Source: Paenibacillus sp. W2I17 (GTDB taxonomy: Bacteria; Bacillota; Bacilli; Paenibacillales; Paenibacillaceae). From it: DNA of 64,000 nucleotides. Below the pieces are notes generated by a model. It was not told where the DNA came from. It saw nothing but the letters and a program-made list of their open reading frames with translations, and did not search any database. Both the position numbers and the translations under genes were made by a program. Every line of letters starts with the position of its first letter. The stretch's first letter is position 1. The stretch covers positions 6,138,001 through 6,202,000 of the forward strand of contig NZ_JAUSXM010000001.1 of the NCBI RefSeq assembly GCF_030815985.1, written 5' to 3'. This document shows, piece by piece, positions 36,419-45,425 of this stretch.

Positions 36419-37426
36419 ATGGTCTACGTAGCAAGCGATACTCGCTATGAAACGATGAAATATAACCGCGTTGGACGTTCAGGTTTGAAACTGCCAGCGA
36501 TTTCACTGGGGCTGTGGCATAATTTTGGCGGTATCAATAACGCTGAGAATGGCCGTAATATGATTACCCGATCATTTGATCTGGGTATTACACATTTTGA
36601 TCTTGCCAACAATTATGGCCCACCGGCAGGTTCGGCAGAGCAGTTATTTGGACAGGTACTGGCCCAGGATCTGAAACCTTATCGTGATGAACTGGTGATC
36701 TCCACTAAAGCGGGTTATTATATGTGGCCCGGGCCGTATGGAGAGTGGGGTTCACGCAAAAATCTGGTATCCAGTCTGAATCAGAGCTTGAAGCGTATGG
36801 GCCTGGATTATGTGGATATTTTCTACTCACATCGTTATGATCCCGAAACGCCTTTGGAAGAAACGATGATGGCACTGGATCATATTGTTCGCTCGGGCAA
36901 AGCCCTGTATGTAGGGATCTCCAACTATCCCGCAGAGCAGACGAGACAGGCTGCCGAAATTCTGAAAAGTCTGGGTACGACACTGTTAATTCATCAACCG
37001 AAATACTCGCTGCTGGACCGCTGGATTGAAGATGGTTTGCAGGACGTGCTGGATGAGTATGGAACAGGCAGTATTGCATTCTGTCCATTGGCACAAGGTG
37101 TGCTCACGAACAAATACTTGAATGGTATCCCGGAAGACTCACGTGCCAAAGGACCGTCGGTATTCCTGAATGAGAACAACATCTCTCCAGAGACGCTCCG
37201 CAAAGTGCGTGCGCTAAACCAGATTGCAGCAGCCCGTGGTCAGAGTTTGGCTCAATTTTCACTATCATGGGTGCTGCGTAATGGCAGGGTAACTTCTGCG
37301 CTGATTGGCGCAAGTCGTCCTTCCCAGATTGAAGAGAATGTGGCTGCGCTCAGTCAATTGGATTTCTCTACAGAGGAATTGGAACGGATTGAATCTATCC
37401 TGTCTCCGGAGCCTGATGACAAATAA
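36419..37426 (+). CDS. Aldo/keto reductase (YghZ/Gpr-like)
   Basis: 335 residues, AKR TIM barrel. The motif MKYNRVGRSGLKLPAISLGLW near the N-terminus, FDLANNYGPPAGSAEQLFG with catalytic Asp/Tyr, STKAGYYMWPGPYGEWGSRK (catalytic Lys), DYVDIFYSHRYDP with the conserved His, and the late NADP-binding GASRPSQIEENV. The GPYGEWGSR-type loop fits the L-glyceraldehyde 3-phosphate reductase group. Reduces aldehydes with NADPH; the physiological substrate is uncertain, methylglyoxal being a common guess. AAGAAGGG upstream of the ATG. Bidirectional terminator follows. Confidence 0.9.
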   Translation: MVYVASDTRYETMKYNRVGRSGLKLPAISLGLWHNFGGINNAENGRNMITRSFDLGITHFDLANNYGPPAGSAEQLFGQVLAQDLKPYRDELVISTKAGYYMWPGPYGEWGSRKNLVSSLNQSLKRMGLDYVDIFYSHRYDPETPLEETMMALDHIVRSGKALYVGISNYPAEQTRQAAEILKSLGTTLLIHQPKYSLLDRWIEDGLQDVLDEYGTGSIAFCPLAQGVLTNKYLNGIPEDSRAKGPSVFLNENNISPETLRKVRALNQIAAARGQSLAQFSLSWVLRNGRVTSALIGASRPSQIEENVAALSQLDFSTEELERIESILSPEPDDK

Positions 37427-37435
37427 ATAAAGTGC

Positions 37436-37478
37436 AAAAGGTGCATCTTAGCCATAATGGCGGAATGCACCTTTTTTT
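37436..37478. terminator. Bidirectional terminator between reductase and AraC gene
   Basis: AAAGGTGCAT pairs with ATGCACCTTT around an inner GCCAT/ATGGC stem. T-rich on the plus strand and T-run of four on the minus strand. Confidence 0.8.
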
Positions 37479-37510
37479 GTCGTACGTGGTTCCTCCGTCC
37501 GTTATGTTGC

Positions 37511-38491
37511 TCATCGTTTGTTTTGTTGAGCATTCTTCTGTAACCCCTGATGTAGTGGACGGGACAGTATTTTCTCTCGATACAAGCTAGGCGCTTCACC
37601 GTGAAATCGTTTGAACTGTTTGGAGAAATACAGCGCGTCTGGCAGTCCCACTGATGCAGATACCTGTTCGATGGACAGATCCGGGCGTTCTCTCAGGAGT
37701 TGGCGCGACTTGTCGATCCGCAATTTTAGTAGATAAGTGACTGGCGAAAGTCCGGTTTCCTGTTTGAAAATACGGGATAGATAAGCACGGTTGTACCCAA
37801 GACTCGCAGACATTTGTTCAATGGAGACAGGGTAGGCATATTGGGTAGACATATATTGAATCATCTGTTTCACCGTACGTCGGATGGAGGATTCACCTGG
37901 AATTAAGGTTTGGCCCTGCGAAAGGTGATTTTGTGCTTCGGCTAGAATCATATATAACGTGCCCAGTGATGTGAAATGAGAGCTTTCTTTGCGCTCGGCA
38001 AAAGCATCCTGCATCACGGATAACCAATCGGAAATTCCACAAGAGGGTCCGGCATGAAAAACGGACTTTTCCGGGCGGAATCCGGCTTCTTCGGTATATT
38101 GGCCAGCCTGGCTGCCTGTGAAGGCAATCCAGCGGTATTGCCATGGGTTGCGGGCATGTGACTGGTAGCTTACCAGTTGCCCGGGATGAATGAGGAAACA
38201 ATCACCTGCAGATAACTCGTAGGTGTGCAGCTCGGTGCGGAACGTACCCGCCCCTTTTTCTACATAATGCAGCAGATAATAATCAAACAGTTTGGGTCCG
38301 AGGGCGTGACCGGGAAGTGTCTGGCTTGCCCCGGCAAACAGGACATGCAGTGCTCCTTGTTCATAATAGACGGGATTGGAGGCAACCGAATAACTGAGTG
38401 CTCCGCTTTTACCGGAAGGTGGTTCCTGAATTTTCTCTATAGAAGGTGCAAGGGAGTCTTTCTTCGAGTTTGAGTGATCTGCCATGGTCAT
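37511..38491 (-). CDS. AraC-family regulator with cupin sensor domain
   Basis: 326 residues (or 324 from the ATG at 38485, which has the better-placed RBS AAGGAA). The N-terminal about 190 residues hold an AraC-type beta-barrel sensor (YYLLHYVEKGAGTFRTELHTYELSAGDCFLIHPGQ). The C-terminal about 100 residues have two helix-turn-helix units: VSIEQMSASLGYNRAYLSRIFKQETG and LSIEQVSASVGLPDALYFSKQFKRFHG. It is divergent from galK-galE-galT and separated from them by about 150 bases, so it likely controls the Leloir operon in response to galactose or a related sugar. That link is inference. Confidence 0.9.
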   Translation of the reverse strand: MTMADHSNSKKDSLAPSIEKIQEPPSGKSGALSYSVASNPVYYEQGALHVLFAGASQTLPGHALGPKLFDYYLLHYVEKGAGTFRTELHTYELSAGDCFLIHPGQLVSYQSHARNPWQYRWIAFTGSQAGQYTEEAGFRPEKSVFHAGPSCGISDWLSVMQDAFAERKESSHFTSLGTLYMILAEAQNHLSQGQTLIPGESSIRRTVKQMIQYMSTQYAYPVSIEQMSASLGYNRAYLSRIFKQETGLSPVTYLLKLRIDKSRQLLRERPDLSIEQVSASVGLPDALYFSKQFKRFHGEAPSLYREKILSRPLHQGLQKNAQQNKR

Positions 38492-38567
38492 TTCCTTCTT
38501 TCTGGGATGCTCCGATCATTATACGCCTTAAGGTCACATTTATCCATATGAAACACACATGGTTGCA

Positions 38568-38596
38568 TTACATGAGGCACCGCTTTCTTATATAAT
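38568..38596 (+). promoter_or_regulatory. Promoter of the galK-galE-galT operon
   Basis: A perfect -10 TATAAT at 38591-38596 follows a poor -35 TTACAT at 17 bases. A weak -35 with a good -10 is typical of activator-dependent promoters, as the divergent AraC gene suggests. Confidence 0.5.
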
Positions 38597-38638
38597 AACA
38601 TTAAGAAAACCACAACAACGAGGCGAGGTGCACCAGCA

Positions 38639-39820
38639 GTGAACGTAACTGAATTGAAACAAAAGTTTATTGAGAAGTACGGAGAGAGTGGAGCGGACAT
38701 CCGTGTGTTTCATGCCCCGGGGCGTGTGAATCTGATCGGTGAGCACATTGACTATAACGGTGGATACGTGCTTCCGGCAGCACTTGAATTCGGAACAACA
38801 TTGATCATTCGTGTGCGTCAGGACAACAAGTTGCAACTGGCTTCCACGAACATGTCTTACGAAGGGGTACTAAACACTTCCTCCATCGGTAAGGAAAAAA
38901 CCGGAGAATGGACCGACTATCCTGTTGGTGTCATGGTTGAATTGCAAGGCAAAGGCGTAAATGTAACAAAAGGCTACGACTTCCTCTACCACGGGGAGAT
39001 TCCGAACGGGGCAGGACTTTCATCATCTGCATCTCTGGAGGTACTCACCGGATTTGCGATTCAGTCTCTGGAGGGTGTATCGGATATTGATACGGTTCAA
39101 CTGGCGCTTCTGTCCCAGAAAGCGGAAAATGAGTTCGTAGGCGTCAACTGTGGAATCATGGATCAGTTCGCTGTCGCAAACGGTGCTCAGGATCACGCGA
39201 TCCTGCTGATGTGTGACACACTGGAGTACCAAAAGGTTCCTTTCCGTACAGGCTCCTACAAATTGGTCATCGGTAACACAAACAAACGCCGCGGTCTGGT
39301 GGATTCGGCTTACAATGAACGTCGCTCTCAATGCGAGCAGGCACTTGCCATCTTGAAGGAACAGCTGCCTGCACTGAATTACCTGGCTCAATTGACGCCA
39401 GAGCAGTTCGTAACACTACAGGATCAGATCAAGGATGAGAAAGTAAGACAGCGTGCGCAGCATGTCGTGGAAGAGAACGCACGTGTTCTCGCATCGGTGG
39501 AGGCATTGCGGATCAATGATCTGGAATCCTTCGGCAAGCTGATGAACGCTTCTCATGAATCGCTTCGCGATTTGTACGAAGTAAGCTGTGATGAGTTGGA
39601 TGTTATGGTTGAGGAAGCTCAGCGGATTCCAGGCACACTTGGTGCTCGAATGACTGGCGCAGGATTTGGCGGTTGTACCGTATCACTTGTGCATGAAGAT
39701 GATGTCGAGCGTTTTGTAAGTGAAGTGGGCGCTGCATATGAAGCGCGTACCCATCTCAAAGGTGATTTTTATGTATGCGGCGTAGGCGACGGTGTTAAAG
39801 AATTGAAGGAGGCGAAGTAA
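38639..39820 (+). CDS. galK: Galactokinase
   Basis: 393 residues starting with GTG (GAGGTG upstream). GHMP kinase: the galactokinase signature GRVNLIGEHIDYNGGYVLP near residue 32, the phosphate-loop GAGLSSSASLEV, and the C-terminal TGAGFGGC. Phosphorylates galactose at C1. First gene of a compact operon: only one base separates its TAA from the galE ATG. Confidence 0.96.
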   Translation: MNVTELKQKFIEKYGESGADIRVFHAPGRVNLIGEHIDYNGGYVLPAALEFGTTLIIRVRQDNKLQLASTNMSYEGVLNTSSIGKEKTGEWTDYPVGVMVELQGKGVNVTKGYDFLYHGEIPNGAGLSSSASLEVLTGFAIQSLEGVSDIDTVQLALLSQKAENEFVGVNCGIMDQFAVANGAQDHAILLMCDTLEYQKVPFRTGSYKLVIGNTNKRRGLVDSAYNERRSQCEQALAILKEQLPALNYLAQLTPEQFVTLQDQIKDEKVRQRAQHVVEENARVLASVEALRINDLESFGKLMNASHESLRDLYEVSCDELDVMVEEAQRIPGTLGARMTGAGFGGCTVSLVHEDDVERFVSEVGAAYEARTHLKGDFYVCGVGDGVKELKEAK

Positions 39821-39821
39821 A

Positions 39822-40811
39822 ATGGCAATTTTGGTGACAGGTGGAGCAGGGTATATTGGGTCTCATACGGTAGCAGCATTGTTGGAACGTGGAGAAGAGG
39901 TTGTTGTACTGGATAACTTGCAGACAGGGCATCGTGAAGCGTTGCTCGGCGGTAAGTTGTATGAAGGGGATCTGCGTGACAAAGAAATTCTGGCGAAGCT
40001 GTTCGCTGAGAATTCAATCGATGCAGTCATTCACTTTGCAGCCAACTCACTCGTAGGCGAGAGCATGAAAGACCCGGTTAAATATTATGACAACAACGTG
40101 TTTGGTACACTCTGTCTGTTGGAAGCGATGAATGCAGCGAATGTACGCCGCATCGTCTTCTCCTCTACGGCAGCTACGTACGGTGAGCCTGAGAAAGTGC
40201 CAATCGAAGAGAGTGATCGTACAGAACCAACCAACGTATACGGCGAAACAAAGCTGATGATGGAACGCATGATGTCATGGTTCGATAAAGTTCAGGATAT
40301 CAAATACGTTTCCCTGCGTTACTTCAATGCAGCCGGTGCACATGACAGTGGCAAAATTGGTGAAGATCACCAACCAGAGAGTCACCTGATTCCACTCGTA
40401 CTGCAAACAGCATTGAAACAACGCCCGCACATCGCCGTGTTTGGTGACGACTATGCAACAGAAGATGGAACATGTATCCGTGACTATATCCATGTGAGCG
40501 ACTTGGCTGATGCACATCTGCGTGCAGTAGATTATCTTCGCAAAGGTGAGAACAGTAATGTATTCAACCTAGGTAATGGTACAGGATTCTCGGTAAAACA
40601 AGTGATCGAAACAGCTAAAAAAGTGACTGGCCTCGATATTCCGGTTGTACAGGAACCACGTCGTGCAGGTGACCCGGCTGTGCTGGTAGCTTCATCTGCA
40701 AAAGCGAGATCTGTCCTGGGCTGGAATCCGAAATGGACCAATCTGGAAGATGTCATTCAAAGCGCTTGGAGCTGGCACCAATCACGTCCTGACGGCTACG
40801 GAAAAAACTAG
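39822..40811 (+). CDS. galE: UDP-glucose 4-epimerase
   Basis: 329 residues, extended SDR. TGGAGYIGSHT at the N-terminus, FAANSLVGESMKDPVKYYDNN, the catalytic Tyr/Lys in YGETKLMME (residues about 148-152) after the Ser/Thr in FSSTAATYGEP, and RYFNAAGAHDSGKIGEDH all match GalE. Interconverts UDP-galactose and UDP-glucose, step between galK and galT products. The galT ATG follows 14 bases later. Confidence 0.96.
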   Translation: MAILVTGGAGYIGSHTVAALLERGEEVVVLDNLQTGHREALLGGKLYEGDLRDKEILAKLFAENSIDAVIHFAANSLVGESMKDPVKYYDNNVFGTLCLLEAMNAANVRRIVFSSTAATYGEPEKVPIEESDRTEPTNVYGETKLMMERMMSWFDKVQDIKYVSLRYFNAAGAHDSGKIGEDHQPESHLIPLVLQTALKQRPHIAVFGDDYATEDGTCIRDYIHVSDLADAHLRAVDYLRKGENSNVFNLGNGTGFSVKQVIETAKKVTGLDIPVVQEPRRAGDPAVLVASSAKARSVLGWNPKWTNLEDVIQSAWSWHQSRPDGYGKN

Positions 40812-40825
40812 GAGGCGAACACCTT

Positions 40826-42424
40826 ATGTCACAGACTCATATTGCAGCAGGTGCCACAGAGCGGACACCGGAGCAGCAGGAAGCACTGCATGCCATTGAA
40901 CGTCTGGTTGCATTTGCCTTGCAGAAACAATTAATCGAGGAAGCGGATTGGGATTATAGCCGCAACCTCTTGCTGGAACAATTCGGATTCTCAGAGCCTT
41001 ATGCCGGTGAGTTGGACACGACTGTGCCCGATGGCCCACAGGCGATGCTGGATACGTTGATTGATTATGGATTTTCCATTGGACTCATTCCTGAAAATAG
41101 TGATACATTCCGTGATTTGCTGGATGCCAAAATCATGGGTCATTTGATGGCACGCCCATCCGAAGTGGTACGCGCATTCCGCCACACGGAGCAGACGGAA
41201 GGCATTGAGGCGGCCACATCTCAATTCTATGACTTGTCGATTAACTCCAACTATATCCGGATGGATCGGATCTCGAAGAACGTCTACTGGACACAGGACA
41301 CGGCCTATGGAGACATGGAGATTACCATTAACTTGTCAAAACCGGAGAAAAGTCCAAAGGAAATTGCCATGGCGAAATTGCTTCCGCCACCTGTATATCC
41401 AAAATGCCAGCTGTGTCGTGAAAATGTAGGTTACGCTGGTCGGGTGAATCACCCGGCCCGCCAGAATCTGAGAGTCATTCCGCTGGAACTTAACAGCGAA
41501 CCTTGGTTGTTCCAATACTCGCCGTATGTGTACTACAACGAGCACTGCATCATTTTCCATCATGATCATGTGCCGATGAAGCTGACCAAAGATACACTGC
41601 GCAGACTGCTTGCCTTTGTCGGGGAGTACCCGCATTACTTTATCGGATCTAACGCAGATCTGCCGATCGTGGGCGGTTCTATCCTGACACATGACCATTT
41701 CCAAGGTGGTCGTCATACATTCGCCATTCAAAATGCACAGCCAGAGGCGGTCTTCCGCCATGCGGATGCACCTGGACTTACATTGAGTCTTGTGAAATGG
41801 CCAATGTCCGTAATGCGTCTGGCTTCACACGATCCTGCAGAGCTGCTTGAAGCGGGTAACGCCGTATATGAAGCGTGGAAGGTCTACAGTGATTCTGCTG
41901 TGGATATCGAAGCATTCAGTGAAGTGGACGGGGAACAAGTACCACACAATACGGTAACACCAATCGTTCGTCGTAGTGCAGATGGTGGTTATGAGATGGA
42001 TCTTGTATTGCGTAACAACCGTACGAATGATGTGCATCCTGAAGGGATCTTCCATCCGCACCGTGAAATGCACCATCTGAAGAAAGAAAACATTGGTCTG
42101 ATCGAAGTGATGGGGCTTGCCATCCTGCCAGGTCGTTTGAAAGAAGAACTGGACAGTATCGCGGATATCCTCGCTGGAGATGCCAAACTTGCTGAAGCCG
42201 CCAAAGCTTCTGATCATGTGTTGAACAAACATCTGGGCTGGGCGGAAGAATTGATTGAACGGTTTGGTTCTAACCTGGACAAAGAACAAGCTGTTGCCAT
42301 TGTACAGCAGGAAGTCGGTTTGAAATTTGCCGAGATTCTGGAGCATGCAGGTGTCTACAAATATGATGAAGCAGGACGCCAGGCTTTCCATCGTTTTGTA
42401 AGCAGCATGGGATACACTGAATAG
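40826..42424 (+). CDS. galT: UTP-hexose-1-phosphate uridylyltransferase (Firmicute GalT)
   Basis: 532 residues, the longer Firmicute GalT form. CQLCRENVGYAGRVNHPARQNLRVIPL, then YNEHCIIFHHDHVPM and LTHDHFQGGRHTF, where the HxH-type nucleophile region lies, distinguish it from the short enterobacterial type. It transfers UMP from UDP-glucose to galactose 1-phosphate. Last gene of the operon; AGGAGGCG precedes the ATG. A perfect terminator follows at 42441. Confidence 0.95.
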   Translation: MSQTHIAAGATERTPEQQEALHAIERLVAFALQKQLIEEADWDYSRNLLLEQFGFSEPYAGELDTTVPDGPQAMLDTLIDYGFSIGLIPENSDTFRDLLDAKIMGHLMARPSEVVRAFRHTEQTEGIEAATSQFYDLSINSNYIRMDRISKNVYWTQDTAYGDMEITINLSKPEKSPKEIAMAKLLPPPVYPKCQLCRENVGYAGRVNHPARQNLRVIPLELNSEPWLFQYSPYVYYNEHCIIFHHDHVPMKLTKDTLRRLLAFVGEYPHYFIGSNADLPIVGGSILTHDHFQGGRHTFAIQNAQPEAVFRHADAPGLTLSLVKWPMSVMRLASHDPAELLEAGNAVYEAWKVYSDSAVDIEAFSEVDGEQVPHNTVTPIVRRSADGGYEMDLVLRNNRTNDVHPEGIFHPHREMHHLKKENIGLIEVMGLAILPGRLKEELDSIADILAGDAKLAEAAKASDHVLNKHLGWAEELIERFGSNLDKEQAVAIVQQEVGLKFAEILEHAGVYKYDEAGRQAFHRFVSSMGYTE

Positions 42425-42440
42425 ACATGTATAACGATGA

Positions 42441-42472
42441 ACACCAGCCCATACAAGGGCTGGTGTTTTTTT
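42441..42472 (+). terminator. Terminator of the gal operon
   Basis: ACACCAGCCC-ATACAA-GGGCTGGTGT followed by seven T; perfect 10-bp stem. Confidence 0.92.
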
Positions 42473-42507
42473 GAATATGATTAGTAACGGAGTTGTGAGC
42501 CAGTCGT

Positions 42508-44508
42508 TTATTCTGTTGGAATTGAACGATAGATCAGGGCAGCCAGCTCGGCTCGGGTTAGGGAGTCATCCGGCCTGAACAGTCCGTGATATCCCACAAC
42601 CATTCGAGTCTTGGCCAGTGTGGCTATGTAGTCGTGAGCCCAGTGGGAGGAGGGAACATCCTCAAAAGAACTCGTTTGGATCAGCGGCATGTCCAGCGCG
42701 AGCACCAGAATTTTTGCTGCCTCAGCCCGTGTAAGTACAGCATCCGGATGGAAGAAATCATTTAAGCCGTTCGAAATATGGAATCCATCAATAAGGCCAA
42801 CCTCCTGTAGTCGAGATATAGCTTCAAAGTAGGGATGTGTGGGCTCTACATCTTCAAAGGGAGCAGCCTTTCGGACTATGGGTAGCTCAAACGCTCCGTT
42901 GATTATACGAGCCATGTGTTTACGCAAGATTGGCTGATTAGGCCTGAATGTGGCATCGGGATAGCCCGTTATCAGACCACGTGCAGCGATACTTTCAATC
43001 ATCAAGCGTGCCCAGTGGGTTGAAATATCACTAAACACAACTGGGCTCAAAGGTGTTGTTGATTCTTTAGGTTCAGGTTCAACTTTAGGTGTAGGTTCGG
43101 CTTTAGCTTTCGTTCCTGTATCAGGTTCCTGGGGTGATGTGGCAGTAGGAGAACTGCTGGTCCAAAAAGAAGAACTGCCACCATGGTTTTCAGAGCTATC
43201 AGTCTTTACCCATCTGGCATATAGCGTTATGTCCCGACTTACGGTATCTCGGTCAAAATTCCAGAGAAGAGATAATGCCGAGTCTATGTACCATCCATCA
43301 AATGAAAACCCGCTCTTGCTGGGCTGAGTGGGAGGCGCAATTGCTTGATTGTTACTGGTAATAGTAGAGGAAATGGGGCTACCGCCTTGAGAGTCAAAAG
43401 AGACGGTCAAGGCGGAAATGGGATCTTCCTTAATCGTATCTTTGGACGCAGTTGTCACTGAACTCGTCCACTTGGCATATAGCGTTATGTCCCCATTCAC
43501 GGTATCTCTGGCAAAATCCCAGGGAAGGGAGTATACCGAATCTATGTACCAGCCTTCAAACGAAAACCCGTCCTTGGTAGGTTGAGTGGGAGGTACAATG
43601 GTTTGCCCATAAGTGGCTTGAGTGTCCGAAACCGGGTTTCCACCATCGGAGTCAAAGGAGACGACCATATTCAATTTTTGAAAGGGAATGTCATCCCAGT
43701 AAGCGAAGTCTTGAGCCTCTGAAGGATCAAAACCAGTAATAATAAGGGATGAGTTGCCATGAAACGCTGAGAAACCAATAGACGACACGCTAGCTGGAAT
43801 GAAGACAGTCGCCAGCCGATTGTCCGCAAATGCCATCGCCCCGATAGAGGAGACACTATCCGGAATGACGACAGAAGTCAGTTGATTGTCTGTAAATGTA
43901 GCATGTCCAATGGAAGAGACACGATTTGGAATAACAATAGAAGTCAGCTGGTTAGATGCAAAAGCCCAGTTCCCAATCGTGGAGACATTCTCTGGAATAA
44001 TGACAGTAGTCAGTTTATTGTTTGTAAATGCGCTATCTCCGATCGACATAACAGTCTCGGGAATAACGACAGAGGCCAGTTGGTTGTTAGTGAATGTGGA
44101 GTTCCCAATTGTGGATACACTATCCGGAATGACGACAGAGGTCAGTCGGTTGTATGCAAATGCCAAGTCTCCAATAGTCGTGACAGTCTCTGGAATAATG
44201 ACAGAGGTCAATTGATTGATTTCAAATGCCCTTTCTCCAATAGTGGAGACGGTATGCGGAATAACTACAGAAGTCAAATGATCGCTGTAAAATGCTTTGT
44301 CACCAATAATAGTTACTTTTTGTCCGTGAATAGTGTCGGGAATAATGACATCTTTCGAAGTGCCCACATAGTCGTTTATTGTGATTCCATGAGCGTTGGT
44401 GCTTGTTATGAAATCCTCTTCTTTATTCGGCTCAGCATACATAACCATCTGTCCCCAGGGTACGAGGAACATTAGCAGAGCAAAGACGAAGATGCTTGCT
44501 TTTTTCAA
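42508..44508 (-). CDS. BspA-type repeat, InlB-repeat and SLH surface protein
   Basis: 666 residues from the TTG at 44508, where AAGGAGGTTAGTGGA is the RBS and a signal peptide (KKASIFVFALLMFLVPWGQM) begins. After a short spacer, eight exact-register 22-residue LRR_5/BspA repeats of the form LTSVVIPxxVxxIGxxAF run to about residue 250; two InlB B-repeat-like modules follow (each with FDSxGG...DGFSFxGWYID...ITLYAxW); then a Pro/Glu/Lys linker and three SLH domains (ARLMIESIAARGLITGYPD, and two more) that bind pyruvylated cell-wall polymer. It is secreted and anchored in the S-layer, probably for adhesion or scaffolding. Expressed opposite to galT. Confidence 0.93.
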   Translation of the reverse strand: MKKASIFVFALLMFLVPWGQMVMYAEPNKEEDFITSTNAHGITINDYVGTSKDVIIPDTIHGQKVTIIGDKAFYSDHLTSVVIPHTVSTIGERAFEINQLTSVIIPETVTTIGDLAFAYNRLTSVVIPDSVSTIGNSTFTNNQLASVVIPETVMSIGDSAFTNNKLTTVIIPENVSTIGNWAFASNQLTSIVIPNRVSSIGHATFTDNQLTSVVIPDSVSSIGAMAFADNRLATVFIPASVSSIGFSAFHGNSSLIITGFDPSEAQDFAYWDDIPFQKLNMVVSFDSDGGNPVSDTQATYGQTIVPPTQPTKDGFSFEGWYIDSVYSLPWDFARDTVNGDITLYAKWTSSVTTASKDTIKEDPISALTVSFDSQGGSPISSTITSNNQAIAPPTQPSKSGFSFDGWYIDSALSLLWNFDRDTVSRDITLYARWVKTDSSENHGGSSSFWTSSSPTATSPQEPDTGTKAKAEPTPKVEPEPKESTTPLSPVVFSDISTHWARLMIESIAARGLITGYPDATFRPNQPILRKHMARIINGAFELPIVRKAAPFEDVEPTHPYFEAISRLQEVGLIDGFHISNGLNDFFHPDAVLTRAEAAKILVLALDMPLIQTSSFEDVPSSHWAHDYIATLAKTRMVVGYHGLFRPDDSLTRAELAALIYRSIPTE
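43750..44277 (-). repeat. Eight tandem 66-bp repeats coding LRR_5 units
   Basis: A 22-residue unit (L-T-S-V-V-I-P ... I-G-x-x-A-F) repeats eight times with constant spacing. Codons and wobble positions also echo between units, which makes copy-number change by recombination likely. Confidence 0.85.
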
Positions 44509-44689
44509 TCCACTAACCTCCTTATTTATTTTAAGAATTTTGAAGTCCTTTTGGTTACAGTACAACTGTTAGATGAGATTAACAATACTGAATCTTCAAT
44601 AGGTGAGCCGAGGGCACATGGAGTCGCGGTATTTTCAATGACGGCACTCATATTCGTTTTCAGAAATGGAAGATGTCAGTTCCCGCATG

Positions 44690-44695
44690 TATAAT
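44690..44695 (+). promoter_or_regulatory. Candidate -10 of the PPOX gene
   Basis: TATAAT, with TGGAAG 17 bases upstream as a weak -35. Confidence 0.4.
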
Positions 44696-44744
44696 GGTGG
44701 AAAGCCATTGAAGACATTATCAATGAAGAAACGGGGACGAATAA

Positions 44745-45332
44745 TTGGAAAAGAAGGCATTGAATATTCCATTGATTACAGATGCAGAGGAACTGCAAGG
44801 CATGGTGGGGGAACCGCATGAACATGTGCGTAACAAGGCAATCTCATTTGTGGATTCACATGTTCAGAATTTTCTATCCATGTCACCATTATTTTTCCTC
44901 TCCACCTCAGATCGTGATGGGAAAAGTGATGTGTCACCTCGGGGTGATGGAGCGGGATTCGTAAAAGTGTACGATACATACCGACTCGTCTATCCCGAAC
45001 GCCCAGGCAATCGGCGCATAGACTCGTTGTTAAACATGTTGTCGAACCCTGGTATTGGTATGCTCTTTTTGATTCCGGGTATGAACGAAGTGCTGCGTAT
45101 TAATGGCACAGCATCCATTACCAAGGATGAGGAATTCATCGCGAGTATGGGCTGGAGTGGTAAAACCATAGGTGCGGCTGTCATTGTAGATGTAGAAGAG
45201 TGTTTTATCCATTGTCCGCGGGCATTCAAACAGGCTGGATTATGGGCCTCAGAAACATGGGTGGATGCTGAGAATTTGCCTTCAACGAGCGAGATGTTTC
45301 GAGCCCATTTGGAGATTAACGGGTTGTTATAA
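44745..45332 (+). CDS. Pyridoxamine 5'-phosphate oxidase-family protein
   Basis: 195 residues from a TTG at 44745 with only a weak RBS. The split-barrel FMN-binding fold is shown by FLSTSDRDGKSDVSPRGDGAGFV, RRIDSLLNMLSNPGIGMLFLIPGMNEVLRINGTA, and CPRAFKQAGLW. It is similar to the MSMEG_1061-type group annotated as PPOX-family, which may reduce or bind flavin or heme-type ligands. A role in pyridoxal phosphate synthesis is unlikely, as the PdxH motifs are missing. The start is the least certain point. Confidence 0.8.
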   Translation: MEKKALNIPLITDAEELQGMVGEPHEHVRNKAISFVDSHVQNFLSMSPLFFLSTSDRDGKSDVSPRGDGAGFVKVYDTYRLVYPERPGNRRIDSLLNMLSNPGIGMLFLIPGMNEVLRINGTASITKDEEFIASMGWSGKTIGAAVIVDVEECFIHCPRAFKQAGLWASETWVDAENLPSTSEMFRAHLEINGLL

Positions 45333-45425
45333 AGTGAGTGACTATCGATTTGTTTTTCTATAAACAGGGTACTATAATTGGAGTTGCACTAAAAATTCTA
45401 AACTCCATTGGAGGCGACAATAGAT

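Noticed and set aside
43750..44277. CRISPR array in the BspA gene
   Set aside because: The 66-bp units are in-frame coding repeats without spacers.
43882..44475. A 197-codon plus-strand frame opposite the BspA repeats
   Set aside because: Its repeats mirror the antisense of the 66-bp units; it has no RBS or independent support.
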